A DNA stretch of 64,000 nt, from positions 1 to 64,000 of the forward strand of contig CALXNA010000002.1 in NCBI GenBank assembly GCA_944389615.1. Reading direction: 5' to 3'. Within the stretch, counting starts at the first letter, position 1; every line of letters starts with the position of its first letter. Positions 1-7,937 of the stretch are shown here, one piece after another. Below the pieces are notes generated by a model, which was not told the origin of the DNA, searched no databases, and saw nothing but the letters and a program-made list of their open reading frames with translations. The DNA comes from an uncultured Anaerobiospirillum sp. (GTDB lineage Bacteria; Pseudomonadota; Gammaproteobacteria; Enterobacterales; Succinivibrionaceae). The translations under genes and the position numbers were made by a program.

Positions 1-322
1 GCGTGAAGCGGCGCGCGGCGAGCGTAGCCGCTGCAGTAGTGGCCAAATGCGCAACCTGAGAGCTGCCCGCAGCTGGGGTGACAGCCTGCGGATCGGCCCG
101 GCCGTGGGTGGGGTTGGGCGGGCGGCCGTAGTGGGATTCGCGCAACCTTATAATGTGCCGCAACGTCCTTGCCCTTAGAGACCAATATGAACTTCCCGGG
201 GCGTGACGCGGCCGCGGCAAGCGTAGCCGCTATAGTAGTGGCCAAAAGCGCAACCTGAGGGCTGCCCGCAGCTGGGGTGATGGCCTGTGGTGTGTGCCCG
301 CCGTGGTGGGGCGGGCGCTGCG
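1..322. repeat. Intergenic stretch with an imperfect direct repeat
   Basis: Two GC-rich stretches, about 1-118 and about 201-318, read alike: both start GCGTGA-GCGGC, then share GCGTAGCCGCT, AGTAGTGGCCAAA, GCGCAACCTGAG, GCTGCCCGCAGCTGGGGTGA and a final GGGCGGGCG block, with scattered differences. Between them at 173-187 lies CCTTAGAGACCAATA. That is the core of a repeat family seen again, inverted, near 23.5 kb and, in the same orientation, near 30.6 kb. No coding region is supported here. The function is unknown. Confidence 0.7.
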
Positions 323-1615
323 TTAGCGGGCGGCTATCTTGCGCTGATAGTGGCCGTGTGGGGCGGGGCTGAGGCAGCCTAAGATGCTCGGGGCTTGGGC
401 GCCGGTGGAGCGGCCAAGGTTGAGCGGGAGCGCATGCACGGTGCAATAGGCAAAGTAGGCAAAGGCTTGGGCCTCAATAAACTTGGCATCAATGCCGAGC
501 TCATCGGCGCGTAGCAGGTTAAGGTGCAGCCTGTGGGCGGCTGAGAGCTGCGCGATGCGCTCGAGCAGGTAGCCGTTGTAGGCGCCGCCGCCGCAGACGA
601 TCAGGTCAGCACTTGGGGCGCTCAGGGCCTGCGCTTGGGCCACCAGCTCGTGGCTTATGGTGGTGGCGGTGAGCTCGGTGAGCGTGGCTAAGAGGTCATA
701 GTGCTCTGGCGTCGGGGCCTCCGGCGTGTCCGGCAGTGTCAGGGCGATCTGCTGCTTGAGGTAGTCAGCGTTAAAGAGCTCGCGTCCGGTCGACTTCGGC
801 ACCGGGCGGGTAAAGTACTCGTTATCAAGCAGCTGAGTGAGCAGGCCTTGATCGACGTGGCCGCGGCGCGCCCCTGCGCCGTCCTTGTCATAAAGCCAGC
901 CTAAAGCCTTGCGGCAGTAGAGGTCGATTAATGTGTTGGCCGGGCCCGTGTCATAGGCGGTGACGAGCTGAGCCTGTTGGTCGAGCACGGTGAGGTTGGC
1001 GATGCCGCCTAGGTTGAGCACCATGCGCACGGTGCCCTCTGCGCCAAAGATCATCTGATGAAAAGCCTGCGTCAGCGGTGCGCCTTGCCCGCCGTGGGCT
1101 AAGTCGGCCGAGCGAAAATCAAACACGGTATCGATGTCGGTGCTGTTGGCGATCAGGGGCCCGTTGTCGATCTGCAGGCTAAAGCCGAGCGGCAGTGCTG
1201 CGGCCGCAGGCGGCAGGTAGTCCTTGAGTTGCGCGACGAGGGAACTATCTTGCTTAGGCTCATGCCAAATGGTTTGGCCGTGGGAACCAATGGCGGTGAT
1301 GGCGCTGGGCTGGAGCTTAGCTTTGTCGAGTAGCTGCTGCACCACCAGCGCCGCCTGCGCGGCCACGAGCTGACGCCCAAGGGCTAGACCTTGGACATTG
1401 TTCTGGGCGCTGCCCGGGGTACAGAGGCTATTGAGCAGCGCCTTGGCTTGAGCGCTCCAGTCGAGCGTTGTGGTCGCAAGCGTCTTCAGCTGCACCTGTC
1501 CGGCGTGATCCTTGGGGGTAAGGGCGACGAGGACGCCATCGAGACTGTCGATGCTGGTGCCTGACATCAGTCCGATGTAGTACTCAGTAGCGTGTGGGGT
1601 GATCTCTTGCTGCAT
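323..1615 (-). CDS. anmK: Anhydro-N-acetylmuramic acid kinase
   Basis: This enzyme phosphorylates and opens 1,6-anhydro-N-acetylmuramic acid to MurNAc-6-phosphate in cytoplasmic cell-wall recycling. The N-terminal motif GLMSGTSIDSLDGV matches the family's GTSxDGxD phosphate loop, with Ser in place of the usual Gly. VCGGGAYN near the C-terminus is the second ATPase-fold glycine motif, and VLNLGGIANLT is also typical. At 430 residues it is longer than the roughly 370-residue E. coli enzyme, with internal insertions and a tail. The ATG is preceded by AGGAGG at good spacing. It is transcribed leftward, divergent from the sugar transporter genes. Family identity is clear; the substrate is taken from the family. 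Confidence 0.93.
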   Translation of the reverse strand: MQQEITPHATEYYIGLMSGTSIDSLDGVLVALTPKDHAGQVQLKTLATTTLDWSAQAKALLNSLCTPGSAQNNVQGLALGRQLVAAQAALVVQQLLDKAKLQPSAITAIGSHGQTIWHEPKQDSSLVAQLKDYLPPAAAALPLGFSLQIDNGPLIANSTDIDTVFDFRSADLAHGGQGAPLTQAFHQMIFGAEGTVRMVLNLGGIANLTVLDQQAQLVTAYDTGPANTLIDLYCRKALGWLYDKDGAGARRGHVDQGLLTQLLDNEYFTRPVPKSTGRELFNADYLKQQIALTLPDTPEAPTPEHYDLLATLTELTATTISHELVAQAQALSAPSADLIVCGGGAYNGYLLERIAQLSAAHRLHLNLLRADELGIDAKFIEAQAFAYFAYCTVHALPLNLGRSTGAQAPSILGCLSPAPHGHYQRKIAAR

Positions 1616-1633
1616 AAGGCCTCCTGTGCGCCC

Positions 1634-1639
1634 ATTATA
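1634..1639 (-). promoter_or_regulatory. Probable anmK -10 box
   Basis: The minus strand reads TATAAT, a perfect sigma70 -10 hexamer, 19 bases upstream of the anmK start codon. It sits in the loop of a small GCCCAT/ATGGGC inverted repeat. It would give a leader of about 12 nt carrying the AGGAGG ribosome-binding site. No convincing -35 box is at 17 bp, so this is tentative. Confidence 0.45.
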
Positions 1640-1838
1640 CGATGGGCCTCAAGGTGCTGGGGGCGCGCTGTGCCGCGGCGCGCAAGCGCTAAAGGATCGT
1701 GCGGCCACGCGGTTGGAGGCGCGCTGGGCTGGGCGCTGCAGAGCAGGTGACCGGCGCGATCGAGGGTTTGGTTCCCATCGGACGGAGTTTTGGTCAGGTT
1801 GTAGTTAGGGTACGCCTTGGGGTTAGTGGGCGTAAGTT

Positions 1839-1854
1839 CCGTAAACGTTTGCAG
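1839..1854. promoter_or_regulatory. LacI-type operator-like palindrome
   Basis: The sequence CCGTAAACGTTTGCAG has a GTAAAC/GTTTGC dyad with one mismatch and the central CG typical of LacI/GalR operators. It matches the sites at 2098, 3609, 3676, 9764 and 11374. It lies between divergent anmK and ytfQ, about 250 bp upstream of the probable ytfQ promoter, so it could be an auxiliary site. The rest of 1616-2060 shows no supported gene. Confidence 0.5.
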
Positions 1855-2061
1855 AAATGCGATTGAGCGCAGCCTGCGGGGACGGGGTTGGGTCGGCGTT
1901 GGCGGGAGCCGCGGGTCATTGCGGTGATAGTCGCGGTGGGGCACTTTTTGTGGCCTTGGGCCAGCGTAGGGCGCGCGGGCTCAAACTTTGAGCCATATCT
2001 GATTTTCGGCGCTGTGCGTGCCAAATAGTTGCCCAGCATCACAGTTTTGCTTTTTATCAGT

Positions 2062-2089
2062 TTGTGCTTTGCTAGGAGCGCGGTACAGT
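2062..2089 (+). promoter_or_regulatory. Probable ytfQ promoter
   Basis: TTGTGC at 2062-2067 and TACAGT at 2084-2089 are separated by 16 bp, a plausible sigma70 pair. The predicted start point, about 2096, coincides with the operator-like site at 2098-2110. The leader to the ytfQ ATG would be about 270 nt. This is read by eye and not confirmed. Confidence 0.45.
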
Positions 2090-2097
2090 ACCATCAT

Positions 2098-2110
2098 CGT
2101 AAGCGTTTTA
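2098..2110. promoter_or_regulatory. Operator-like site overlapping the ytfQ start point
   Basis: CGTAAGCGTTTTA matches ten of twelve bases of the GTAAGCGTTTAC core shared by the other putative LacI-family sites. Its right half is degenerate. Its place directly at the predicted transcription start fits repression. Confidence 0.45.
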
Positions 2111-2363
2111 GTAAGGTTGCGTAAACCCAACTACGCGTGCCGTCCCGCAGGGAGTTACGCCGTCGTCGGCGCACTTTCTGATAGCTTGGCAGCCTTTCCT
2201 AAAGCACTAAAACTGCGACCTCGTGGGCCGACCTTCGTCACTTGCTCTGATGGAAGGGTGGTACCTTGCAGCTTGATGACTGGACGATCAGTTTGAGGAG
2301 ATCGCTCAGGGGCCTGCGGCAAGGAGCGCGGTGGCAGAGTTTTAACTATGAGGAGTTTACCGA

Positions 2364-3347
2364 ATGAAGATTTCGAAGTCTTTATTAGCTTTAGCTGTTG
2401 GTGCCGCCATTGCTGCTACTTCGTATGCTCAAGCTGAAGACAAGATCGTTGTTGGATTCTCACAGATCGGCGCAGAGTCGGAGTGGCGTACTGCTAACAC
2501 CAATGACGTCATGGCTGCCGCCGAGCGCGCTGGCGTTGAGCTCAAGTTCTCTGATGCTCAGCAAAAGCAAGAGAACCAAATTAAGGCCATTCGCTCCTTT
2601 ATTTCGCAAAAAGTTGATGTCATTGGCTTCGTACCTATCGTCGAGACGGGCTGGGACAATGTTTTACGTGAAGCTAAGCGCGCCAAGATCCCTGTTGTCA
2701 TCATGGATCGTGACTTGAAGACCGACCCTAGCTTGTACGTAGCCAAGATTGGTACCGATCAGGTTGAGGAAGGCCGTCGCGCTTTCAACTGGATCGATGA
2801 GTACGTTACCAAGACCGGCCGTACCCCACGTAACGGTGGCGACAAGCTCAACATCGTTATCTTAGAGGGTACCGTTGGTGCCTCCGCTGCTGTTGGCCGC
2901 TCCAAGGGCTTCAACGAGGCTTTAAATGCTTCGCCTAACAAGGACAAGTACAACATCTTAGCCTCCCAGACCGGTGACTTCACCCGTCAAAAGGGCCAAG
3001 AGGTTATGGAATCCTTCCTGAAGTCCTACCGCGACGACATCGACATTCTGTTCTCGCAGAACGATGACATGGCCTTAGGTGCTATTCAGGCGATCGAGGC
3101 CGCCGGCTTAAAGCCAGCTCAGGACATCATCATCGTAGGTGCTGATGCGGTTAAGGGCATGTTCCAAGCCATGATCGATGGCAAGGCTAACGCTACCGTC
3201 GAGTGCAACCCGCTGCAGGGTGACCTCTTCTTTGAGACCTGCAAGAAGATCTTAGCCGGTGAAGAGGTACCGAAGAGCGTATACGTTGAGGAAGGCGTAT
3301 TCGACGCTACCAATGCTGCCGAGGCGTTCCCATCCCGTAAGTACTAA
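2364..3347 (+). CDS. ytfQ: Furanose-sugar ABC transporter, periplasmic binding protein
   Basis: This is the periplasmic sugar-binding protein of the YtfQ type. The E. coli member binds galactofuranose, and relatives bind arabinofuranose. Residues 1-24 form a signal peptide ending SYAQA. The mature part opens KIVVGFSQIGAESEWR, followed by QQKQENQIKAIRSFISQ, EGTVGASAAVGRSKGF, SGDFTRxKGxEVMESF-like and QNDDMALGAIQAIEAAGLKP. All are close to E. coli YtfQ, and the 327-residue length is usual. The ribosome-binding site is GAGGAG. A terminator follows, so it is probably made on its own transcript in excess over ytfR-ytfT-yjfF, as is common for binding proteins. The exact sugar is inferred. Confidence 0.92.
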   Translation: MKISKSLLALAVGAAIAATSYAQAEDKIVVGFSQIGAESEWRTANTNDVMAAAERAGVELKFSDAQQKQENQIKAIRSFISQKVDVIGFVPIVETGWDNVLREAKRAKIPVVIMDRDLKTDPSLYVAKIGTDQVEEGRRAFNWIDEYVTKTGRTPRNGGDKLNIVILEGTVGASAAVGRSKGFNEALNASPNKDKYNILASQTGDFTRQKGQEVMESFLKSYRDDIDILFSQNDDMALGAIQAIEAAGLKPAQDIIIVGADAVKGMFQAMIDGKANATVECNPLQGDLFFETCKKILAGEEVPKSVYVEEGVFDATNAAEAFPSRKY

Positions 3348-3423
3348 GATACAACCGGTAGTTTAGCTAACTACCACCCGGCGGCGCCCGGCGCCGCTTG
3401 GGCTTTGGCTAGGCCAAGAAAAG

Positions 3424-3464
3424 GAGCTCACCTTCTACCCCATCGTAGATTGTGGGCTCTTTTT
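3424..3464 (+). terminator. Rho-independent terminator after ytfQ
   Basis: GAGCTCAC (3424-3431) pairs with GTGGGCTC (3452-3459) with one G-U wobble. TCTAC/GTAGA extends the stem inward, and five Ts follow. It separates the binding-protein message from the permease genes, or allows partial read-through to them. Confidence 0.8.
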
Positions 3465-3608
3465 GTTGGAGCCGCGGCCACCGATCCGGCCTGTCCGGCG
3501 CCGGGCAGGGCGCGGGCGCTGCGCGCGGTGGCGTGAGCCGGAGGCGCAAGCCGCGCTAGGTAGCGCGCGGAGCGGGCGCCGCGGGTGGTAGTGTGGGGTG
3601 GTAAATTT

Positions 3609-3624
3609 CCGTAAGCGCTTGCGG
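3609..3624. promoter_or_regulatory. LacI-type operator upstream of ytfR
   Basis: CCGTAAGCGCTTGCGG is a 16-bp palindrome with a single mismatched pair. It is centred 66 bp from the next site (3676-3689), a spacing that could allow looping. It belongs to the shared operator set of this region. Confidence 0.6.
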
Positions 3625-3675
3625 GCACCAAGCTGGATCCTTGATTTTGCCTATTGGGATAGAGCGCAAATTTTT

Positions 3676-3689
3676 CGTAACCGTTTACG
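3676..3689. promoter_or_regulatory. Second LacI-type operator upstream of ytfR
   Basis: CGTAACCGTTTACG is a 14-bp dyad around a central CG with one mismatched pair. Together with the site at 3609 it puts two operators in the 700-bp gap before ytfR. Confidence 0.6.
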
Positions 3690-3829
3690 GGAAAAGTGTG
3701 ACCTAGTGCATATCTTTGTGATTTTTACCACCAAAGTACGCAAACGCCAATTAAGATTGAGCTACACAGTGATTATGGCCAAGCCGGGGCTGCGCACGTA
3801 TAGGTGGAGTGCGCACCGCGAAGTAGCCG

Positions 3830-3863
3830 TTAAGCTCTTGGTGGCAGGAGCCTAAGAGCTTAA
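3830..3863 (+). other. Strong hairpin in the ytfR leader
   Basis: TTAAGCTCTT (3830-3839) is a perfect inverse of AAGAGCTTAA (3854-3863), with a 14-nt loop and further outer pairing (GTAG/CTAC). No T-tract follows. If transcribed it would fold stably in the long leader of ytfR. A role is not evident. Confidence 0.5.
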
Positions 3864-4044
3864 CTACTGCAAGGTGGCATCAGCTGCCCTAAGGGCTGGT
3901 GCTGAGCTCACTTGAGCTAGGCTTTGGCTGATCACAGTCTGATGGTTTGACGATCAAGTCACTCAGCTCTACCGCATGACACGGCGGCCTACGGCGCCGT
4001 GAGAGCTGGGCGGGCGCTTGGTCGGTGTCAAGGAGGAGGCGCTC

Positions 4045-5574
4045 ATGGGGCAAAATGGAGACTATATCCTTCAAATGCGGGATATAGACATGTTTTTTCC
4101 TGGTGTCAAAGCCTTAAAGCATGCGCAATTCAATTTGAAGCGAGGTGAGATTCACTCGCTGATGGGTGAGAACGGTGCGGGTAAGTCGACCTTGGTTAAG
4201 GTCTTAACCGGCGTTTATCACAAGACCAATGGCACGGTGATCTTCGATGGCAACCAAATCGAGCCGGAGTCACCGCTGCAAAGCCAGCAGATCGGCATCT
4301 CGACCGTGTACCAAGAGGTTAACCTCTGCGCCAACTTAACGGTCGCTGAGAACATCTACATCGGCCGTGAGCCGCGCGGCAAGTGGGGCCAGATCGACTG
4401 GGCCACCATGAATGCCAATGCCAAGAAGCTGCTCAAAGAAGAGTTAGGCCTCGACCTCGATGTCGACCGCGTCCTGAACTTCTACCCGGTAGCGATCCAG
4501 CAGATGATTGCGATTGCTCGCGCCATCGACACCAAGTGCAAGATTCTGATCTTAGATGAGCCAACCTCGTCGCTGTCCGACCGCGAGACCGAGCGCTTGT
4601 TTGCCATCATGCGCAAGCTCAAGGCCCAAGGCATCGCCATTATCTTCATCTCGCACTTCTTAGAGCAGATCTATACCATCTGCGATCGCATCACCGTGCT
4701 GCGTGATGGCGAGTATGTCGGCGAGTACGACATCCCGCAGTTAGAGCGCATCCAGCTCATCTCCAAGATGATGGGTAAGGAAGTCAACGAGAACCAGATC
4801 GAGAGCAATGTCGACAAGTCCATTCCAAAGGACGAGAACATTGTCGAGACCGAGCACGTGGTCGTTGACGGTAAGGTCAAGGATCTCACCATGAACATCA
4901 AGAAGGGTGAGGTCGTCGGCTTTGCCGGCCTGCTCGGCTCGGGCCGTACCGAGATCGCCGAGATGATCTTCGGCATCACGCCGCCCAACAGCGGTGAGAT
5001 CAAGGTCGATGGCGTCAGCGTCAAGATCAAGTCGCCAATGGATCAGATGATGAACCGCATCGCCTTTTGCCCTGAAGATCGTAAGGTTGCAGGCATCATC
5101 GGCGACCTGTCGGTACGCGAGAACGTCATCTTGGCGATGCAGGCTAAGGCCGGTATGTTCAAGCACATGCCAATGTCGCAGCAACGCGCCTTGGCTGACA
5201 AATACATCGAGCTCCTGCGCATCAAGGTTTCTGACCGTGAGCAGCTCATCAAGAACCTCTCCGGTGGTAACCAGCAAAAGGTGATCATCGCCCGCTGGCT
5301 GGCCACTAAGCCGAACCTCCTGATCTTAGATGAGCCAACCCGTGGTATCGACGTTGGTACCAAGAGTGAGATCGAGGCCTTGGCCGTACGCCTTGCCAAG
5401 GAAGAGGGCATGTCGGTGGTCTTCATCTCCGGCGAGATGGGCGAGATGGTACGTACCTGCTCGCGCGTCATGATCATTCGTGACCACGAGAAGATCACTG
5501 AGTTGAACGGCGATGAAATCTCCACCGCCCACATCATGCAGGCTATTGCAGGAGATTACCATGGAAGCAATTAA
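4045..5574 (+). CDS. ytfR: Furanose-sugar ABC transporter, tandem ATPase
   Basis: This cytoplasmic ATPase drives sugar import and has two fused nucleotide-binding domains. Domain 1 has Walker A GENGAGKST, Walker B ILILDEPTSSL and the YQEVNL Q-loop. Domain 2 has a degenerate P-loop GLLGSGRTE, the signature LSGGNQQKV and Walker B LLILDEPTRGID, the usual asymmetry of the MglA/RbsA/YtfR group. The ATG at 4045 is chosen over an in-frame TTG at 4018 because AAGGAGGAGG precedes it at correct distance. Its end overlaps the ytfT start by 14 bp, which indicates translational coupling. The length of 509 residues is normal. Confidence 0.93.
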   Translation: MGQNGDYILQMRDIDMFFPGVKALKHAQFNLKRGEIHSLMGENGAGKSTLVKVLTGVYHKTNGTVIFDGNQIEPESPLQSQQIGISTVYQEVNLCANLTVAENIYIGREPRGKWGQIDWATMNANAKKLLKEELGLDLDVDRVLNFYPVAIQQMIAIARAIDTKCKILILDEPTSSLSDRETERLFAIMRKLKAQGIAIIFISHFLEQIYTICDRITVLRDGEYVGEYDIPQLERIQLISKMMGKEVNENQIESNVDKSIPKDENIVETEHVVVDGKVKDLTMNIKKGEVVGFAGLLGSGRTEIAEMIFGITPPNSGEIKVDGVSVKIKSPMDQMMNRIAFCPEDRKVAGIIGDLSVRENVILAMQAKAGMFKHMPMSQQRALADKYIELLRIKVSDREQLIKNLSGGNQQKVIIARWLATKPNLLILDEPTRGIDVGTKSEIEALAVRLAKEEGMSVVFISGEMGEMVRTCSRVMIIRDHEKITELNGDEISTAHIMQAIAGDYHGSN

Positions 5575-6616
5575 AAAGTTTACCTCAAGCTCGCTGGCGT
5601 TGCCGTTAGCATCTTTAGCGCTGCTCTTGCTCTTCAATGCCATCTTCGTCGACGACTTCTTCTCGATCCAGATGATGGAGAATGGCAACCTCTACGGCCG
5701 CCCGATCGATATTCTCTATCGTGCCTCGTCCCTCATCATCCTGTCCTTGGGCATGACCTTCGTCATTGCCACGGGCGGTGTTGATATTTCCGTCGGCGCG
5801 GTAGTCGCGATCTCGGCGGCCACCTGCTGCTTGCTCTTAGGCGGCGACATCAGTGGCGTGCCCCACTATCCATTCATCATTGCGATCTTAGCTTCGCTCT
5901 GCGCCGGTGTCATCGCCGGTATCTGGAACGGTACCTTAGTTGCGAAGTTCAAGATCCAAGCGATGGTTGCCACCTTGATCTTGATGACCTCCGGTCGTGG
6001 TATCGCCCAGCTGTTAACCGATGGTCAGATCATCACCGTGTACTATCGCCCATTTAGCTACATCGGTGGCGTCATCCCGGGCTTTATGCTGCCAACGGCG
6101 ATGCTGATTGCCTTCTTGATGGTGATCATCGTGCTGGTGTTAGATCGCAAGACCTCGCTGGGCCTGATGATCCAATCGGTTGGTATCAACCCAACCGCCT
6201 CGCGCTATGCTGGTGTTAAGGTTACCGCCGTGCTCTTTGCGGTCTACATCTTCTCCGGCTTCTGCGCTGGTACCGCCGGTCTGATCGAGTCCTCTTTGAT
6301 CCGCGCGGCCGACGCTAACAATGCCGGTCTCAACATGGAGATGGACGCCATCTTGGCCGTAACTTTAGGTGGTACCTTGATGGTCGGTGGTCGTTACTAC
6401 ATCGGTGGTACCATCATCGGTGCGATCACCATTCAGACCCTGACTACTACCATGTACGCGGTCGGTGTGCCTTCGGACATTCTGCCTGCGATCAAGGCCG
6501 TGGTCATCTTACTCATCATCACCATCCAGTCCGATACCTTCCGTCAGATGTACCGCAACTGGCGCTTAAAGAAGCTAGACGCAGCTTCAAATAAGAAGGA
6601 GGTCGCAAATGGCTAA
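5561..6616 (+). CDS. ytfT: Furanose-sugar ABC transporter, permease 1
   Basis: This inner-membrane permease of the BPD_transp_2 (ribose/galactose type) family forms the channel with YjfF. The sequence is strongly hydrophobic with about 8-10 helices. The family motif GMTFVIATGGVDISVGAV lies near residue 65, and the EAA-like NNAGLNMEMDAILAVTLGG comes later. The ATG at 5561 lies inside the ytfR end and follows AGGAG. It overlaps yjfF by 8 bp. The length of 351 residues is close to E. coli YtfT. Confidence 0.92.
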   Translation: MEAIKKFTSSSLALPLASLALLLLFNAIFVDDFFSIQMMENGNLYGRPIDILYRASSLIILSLGMTFVIATGGVDISVGAVVAISAATCCLLLGGDISGVPHYPFIIAILASLCAGVIAGIWNGTLVAKFKIQAMVATLILMTSGRGIAQLLTDGQIITVYYRPFSYIGGVIPGFMLPTAMLIAFLMVIIVLVLDRKTSLGLMIQSVGINPTASRYAGVKVTAVLFAVYIFSGFCAGTAGLIESSLIRAADANNAGLNMEMDAILAVTLGGTLMVGGRYYIGGTIIGAITIQTLTTTMYAVGVPSDILPAIKAVVILLIITIQSDTFRQMYRNWRLKKLDAASNKKEVANG

Positions 6617-7646
6617 GTTCTTTAGTAACCTCGTAGCTTCGCCACGCTTCTCGTTCTATGTCACGGCCTTACTGTTCGTAATCCTCTTTGGCTTAGGCTC
6701 AGTTTGGTTTGACAACTTCTTAAGCCTGCAGGTGTTCTTAAACCTGTTCATTGACAACGCGCACCTCATCATCATCACGGTGGGCATTACCTTCGCCATC
6801 CTCTCCGGCGGCGGTGGTATCGACCTGTCGGTTGGTGCCGTCTTGTCCTTGACCTGCATGACCTTAGCTTACCTGATGCGCGATACCTCGATTCACCCGG
6901 TACTGTGCATGGTGCTTGGCCTGTGCGTAGGCTTGGTCATCGGCCTTATCAATGGCTTTTTTATCACCTTCTTCAAGTTGCAGCCTTTCATCGTCACCTT
7001 AGGCACCATGTTCTTATGCCGTGGCTTGACTGCCTTGATCTCGCGTGAGTCGGTTGCCATCACCAACGAGTGGTACGGCGAGCTCTCCTTCTGGTCGCTT
7101 GAGATCGGTGACTGCTTTATTTCGCTCGGTGCCATCTTGGCTCTGATCGTGGTGGTGATTGCTACTTACGTCCTGCGCTACACCACCTTTGGTCGCAGCG
7201 TTTACGCCGTCGGTGGCAATGAGCAATCGGCGCGCTTGATGGGCCTGAAGGTCGATCTCATTCGCCTTAAGGTCTATGTCATCTCCAGCTTCTGCGCTTC
7301 CTTAGGTGGCATCGTTTTCTCGTGGATCATGCTCTCGGGCAACACCTTCCACGGCATGGGTATGGAGATGGACGCTATCGCCTCGTCGGTTATCGGCGGC
7401 ACCCAGCTGATGGGTGGTGTTGGCTTCATCCCAGGCACCTTACTGGGTGTGATGATCCAAGGTACCATCCTGACCATCATCAACTTCCAAGGCACGCTCT
7501 CGGCTTGGTGGACGAAGATCGTGGTCGGCATTCTGCTCTGCCTCTTCATCGTCATGCAGGCCTTCGTCAACGCGCACAAGGAGCGCTTGATGAGCTTGAG
7601 TGCTGAGTCCTTGAACAAGAAGAATAAGGAGAAGGCGGCTAAGTAG
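6609..7646 (+). CDS. yjfF: Furanose-sugar ABC transporter, permease 2
   Basis: This is the second permease of the same importer, with motifs GITFAILSGGGGIDLSVGAV and GMGMEMDAIASSVIGGTQL and about 8-10 membrane helices. AAGGAGG precedes its ATG inside the end of ytfT. It is the last gene of the tightly coupled ytfR-ytfT-yjfF unit and is followed by a hairpin-rich gap before the kinase gene. The pair with YtfT is diagnostic for the YtfQRT-YjfF furanose transporter as opposed to the ribose or galactopyranose systems. Confidence 0.91.
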   Translation: MAKFFSNLVASPRFSFYVTALLFVILFGLGSVWFDNFLSLQVFLNLFIDNAHLIIITVGITFAILSGGGGIDLSVGAVLSLTCMTLAYLMRDTSIHPVLCMVLGLCVGLVIGLINGFFITFFKLQPFIVTLGTMFLCRGLTALISRESVAITNEWYGELSFWSLEIGDCFISLGAILALIVVVIATYVLRYTTFGRSVYAVGGNEQSARLMGLKVDLIRLKVYVISSFCASLGGIVFSWIMLSGNTFHGMGMEMDAIASSVIGGTQLMGGVGFIPGTLLGVMIQGTILTIINFQGTLSAWWTKIVVGILLCLFIVMQAFVNAHKERLMSLSAESLNKKNKEKAAK

Positions 7647-7654
7647 CCTCCCCT

Positions 7655-7834
7655 CTCAGCTTACGCTGAGCCGTCCCCGGCCTAGGCTGCGGCCTGAGCC
7701 GGGGGTAGGCCCCCTCACACGGGGGGCCTTAAGACCCTTGGGGCAAGGGTGCGCCTTTGCCCCAATGATCTTACGATCACAGCCCCGAGCGGCCGCGCGC
7801 TCTTACGAGCGCAGGTGACAGGCGCTTAAGCGCC
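7655..7834 (+). repeat. Array of consecutive short hairpins between yjfF and the kinase gene
   Basis: Seven perfect or near-perfect inverted repeats follow one another: CTCAGC-TTAC-GCTGAG (7655-7670), CCCCGGC/GCCGGGG (7675-7704), AGGCCCCC/GGGGGCCT (7707-7729), TTGGGGCAAGGG/CCTTTGCCCCAA (7738-7765), TGATC-TTAC-GATCA (7766-7779), GCGCTC-TTAC-GAGCGC (7797-7812) and GGCGC-TTAA-GCGCC (7821-7834). Three share the loop TTAC. None has a T-tract, so they look like RNA-stabilising or processing structures more than simple terminators. Confidence 0.7.
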
Positions 7835-7937
7835 ATGTGCGATCGCTCGGTCGGCGCCTGAAGTTGCTTTAGGCAGTGTTTGTGTGGGTACAGCCCAGCG
7901 CTTCGGCCGCTGCGGTGCCCAATGTTAGGTGTACAAA

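Noticed and set aside
1567..2296. Open frames between anmK and ytfQ (minus 1567-1944, 1794-2042; plus 2018-2296)
   Set aside because: They have no ribosome-binding sites, show Arg/Pro/Ser-rich translations typical of GC-rich noncoding DNA, and overlap a promoter and operator-like sites.
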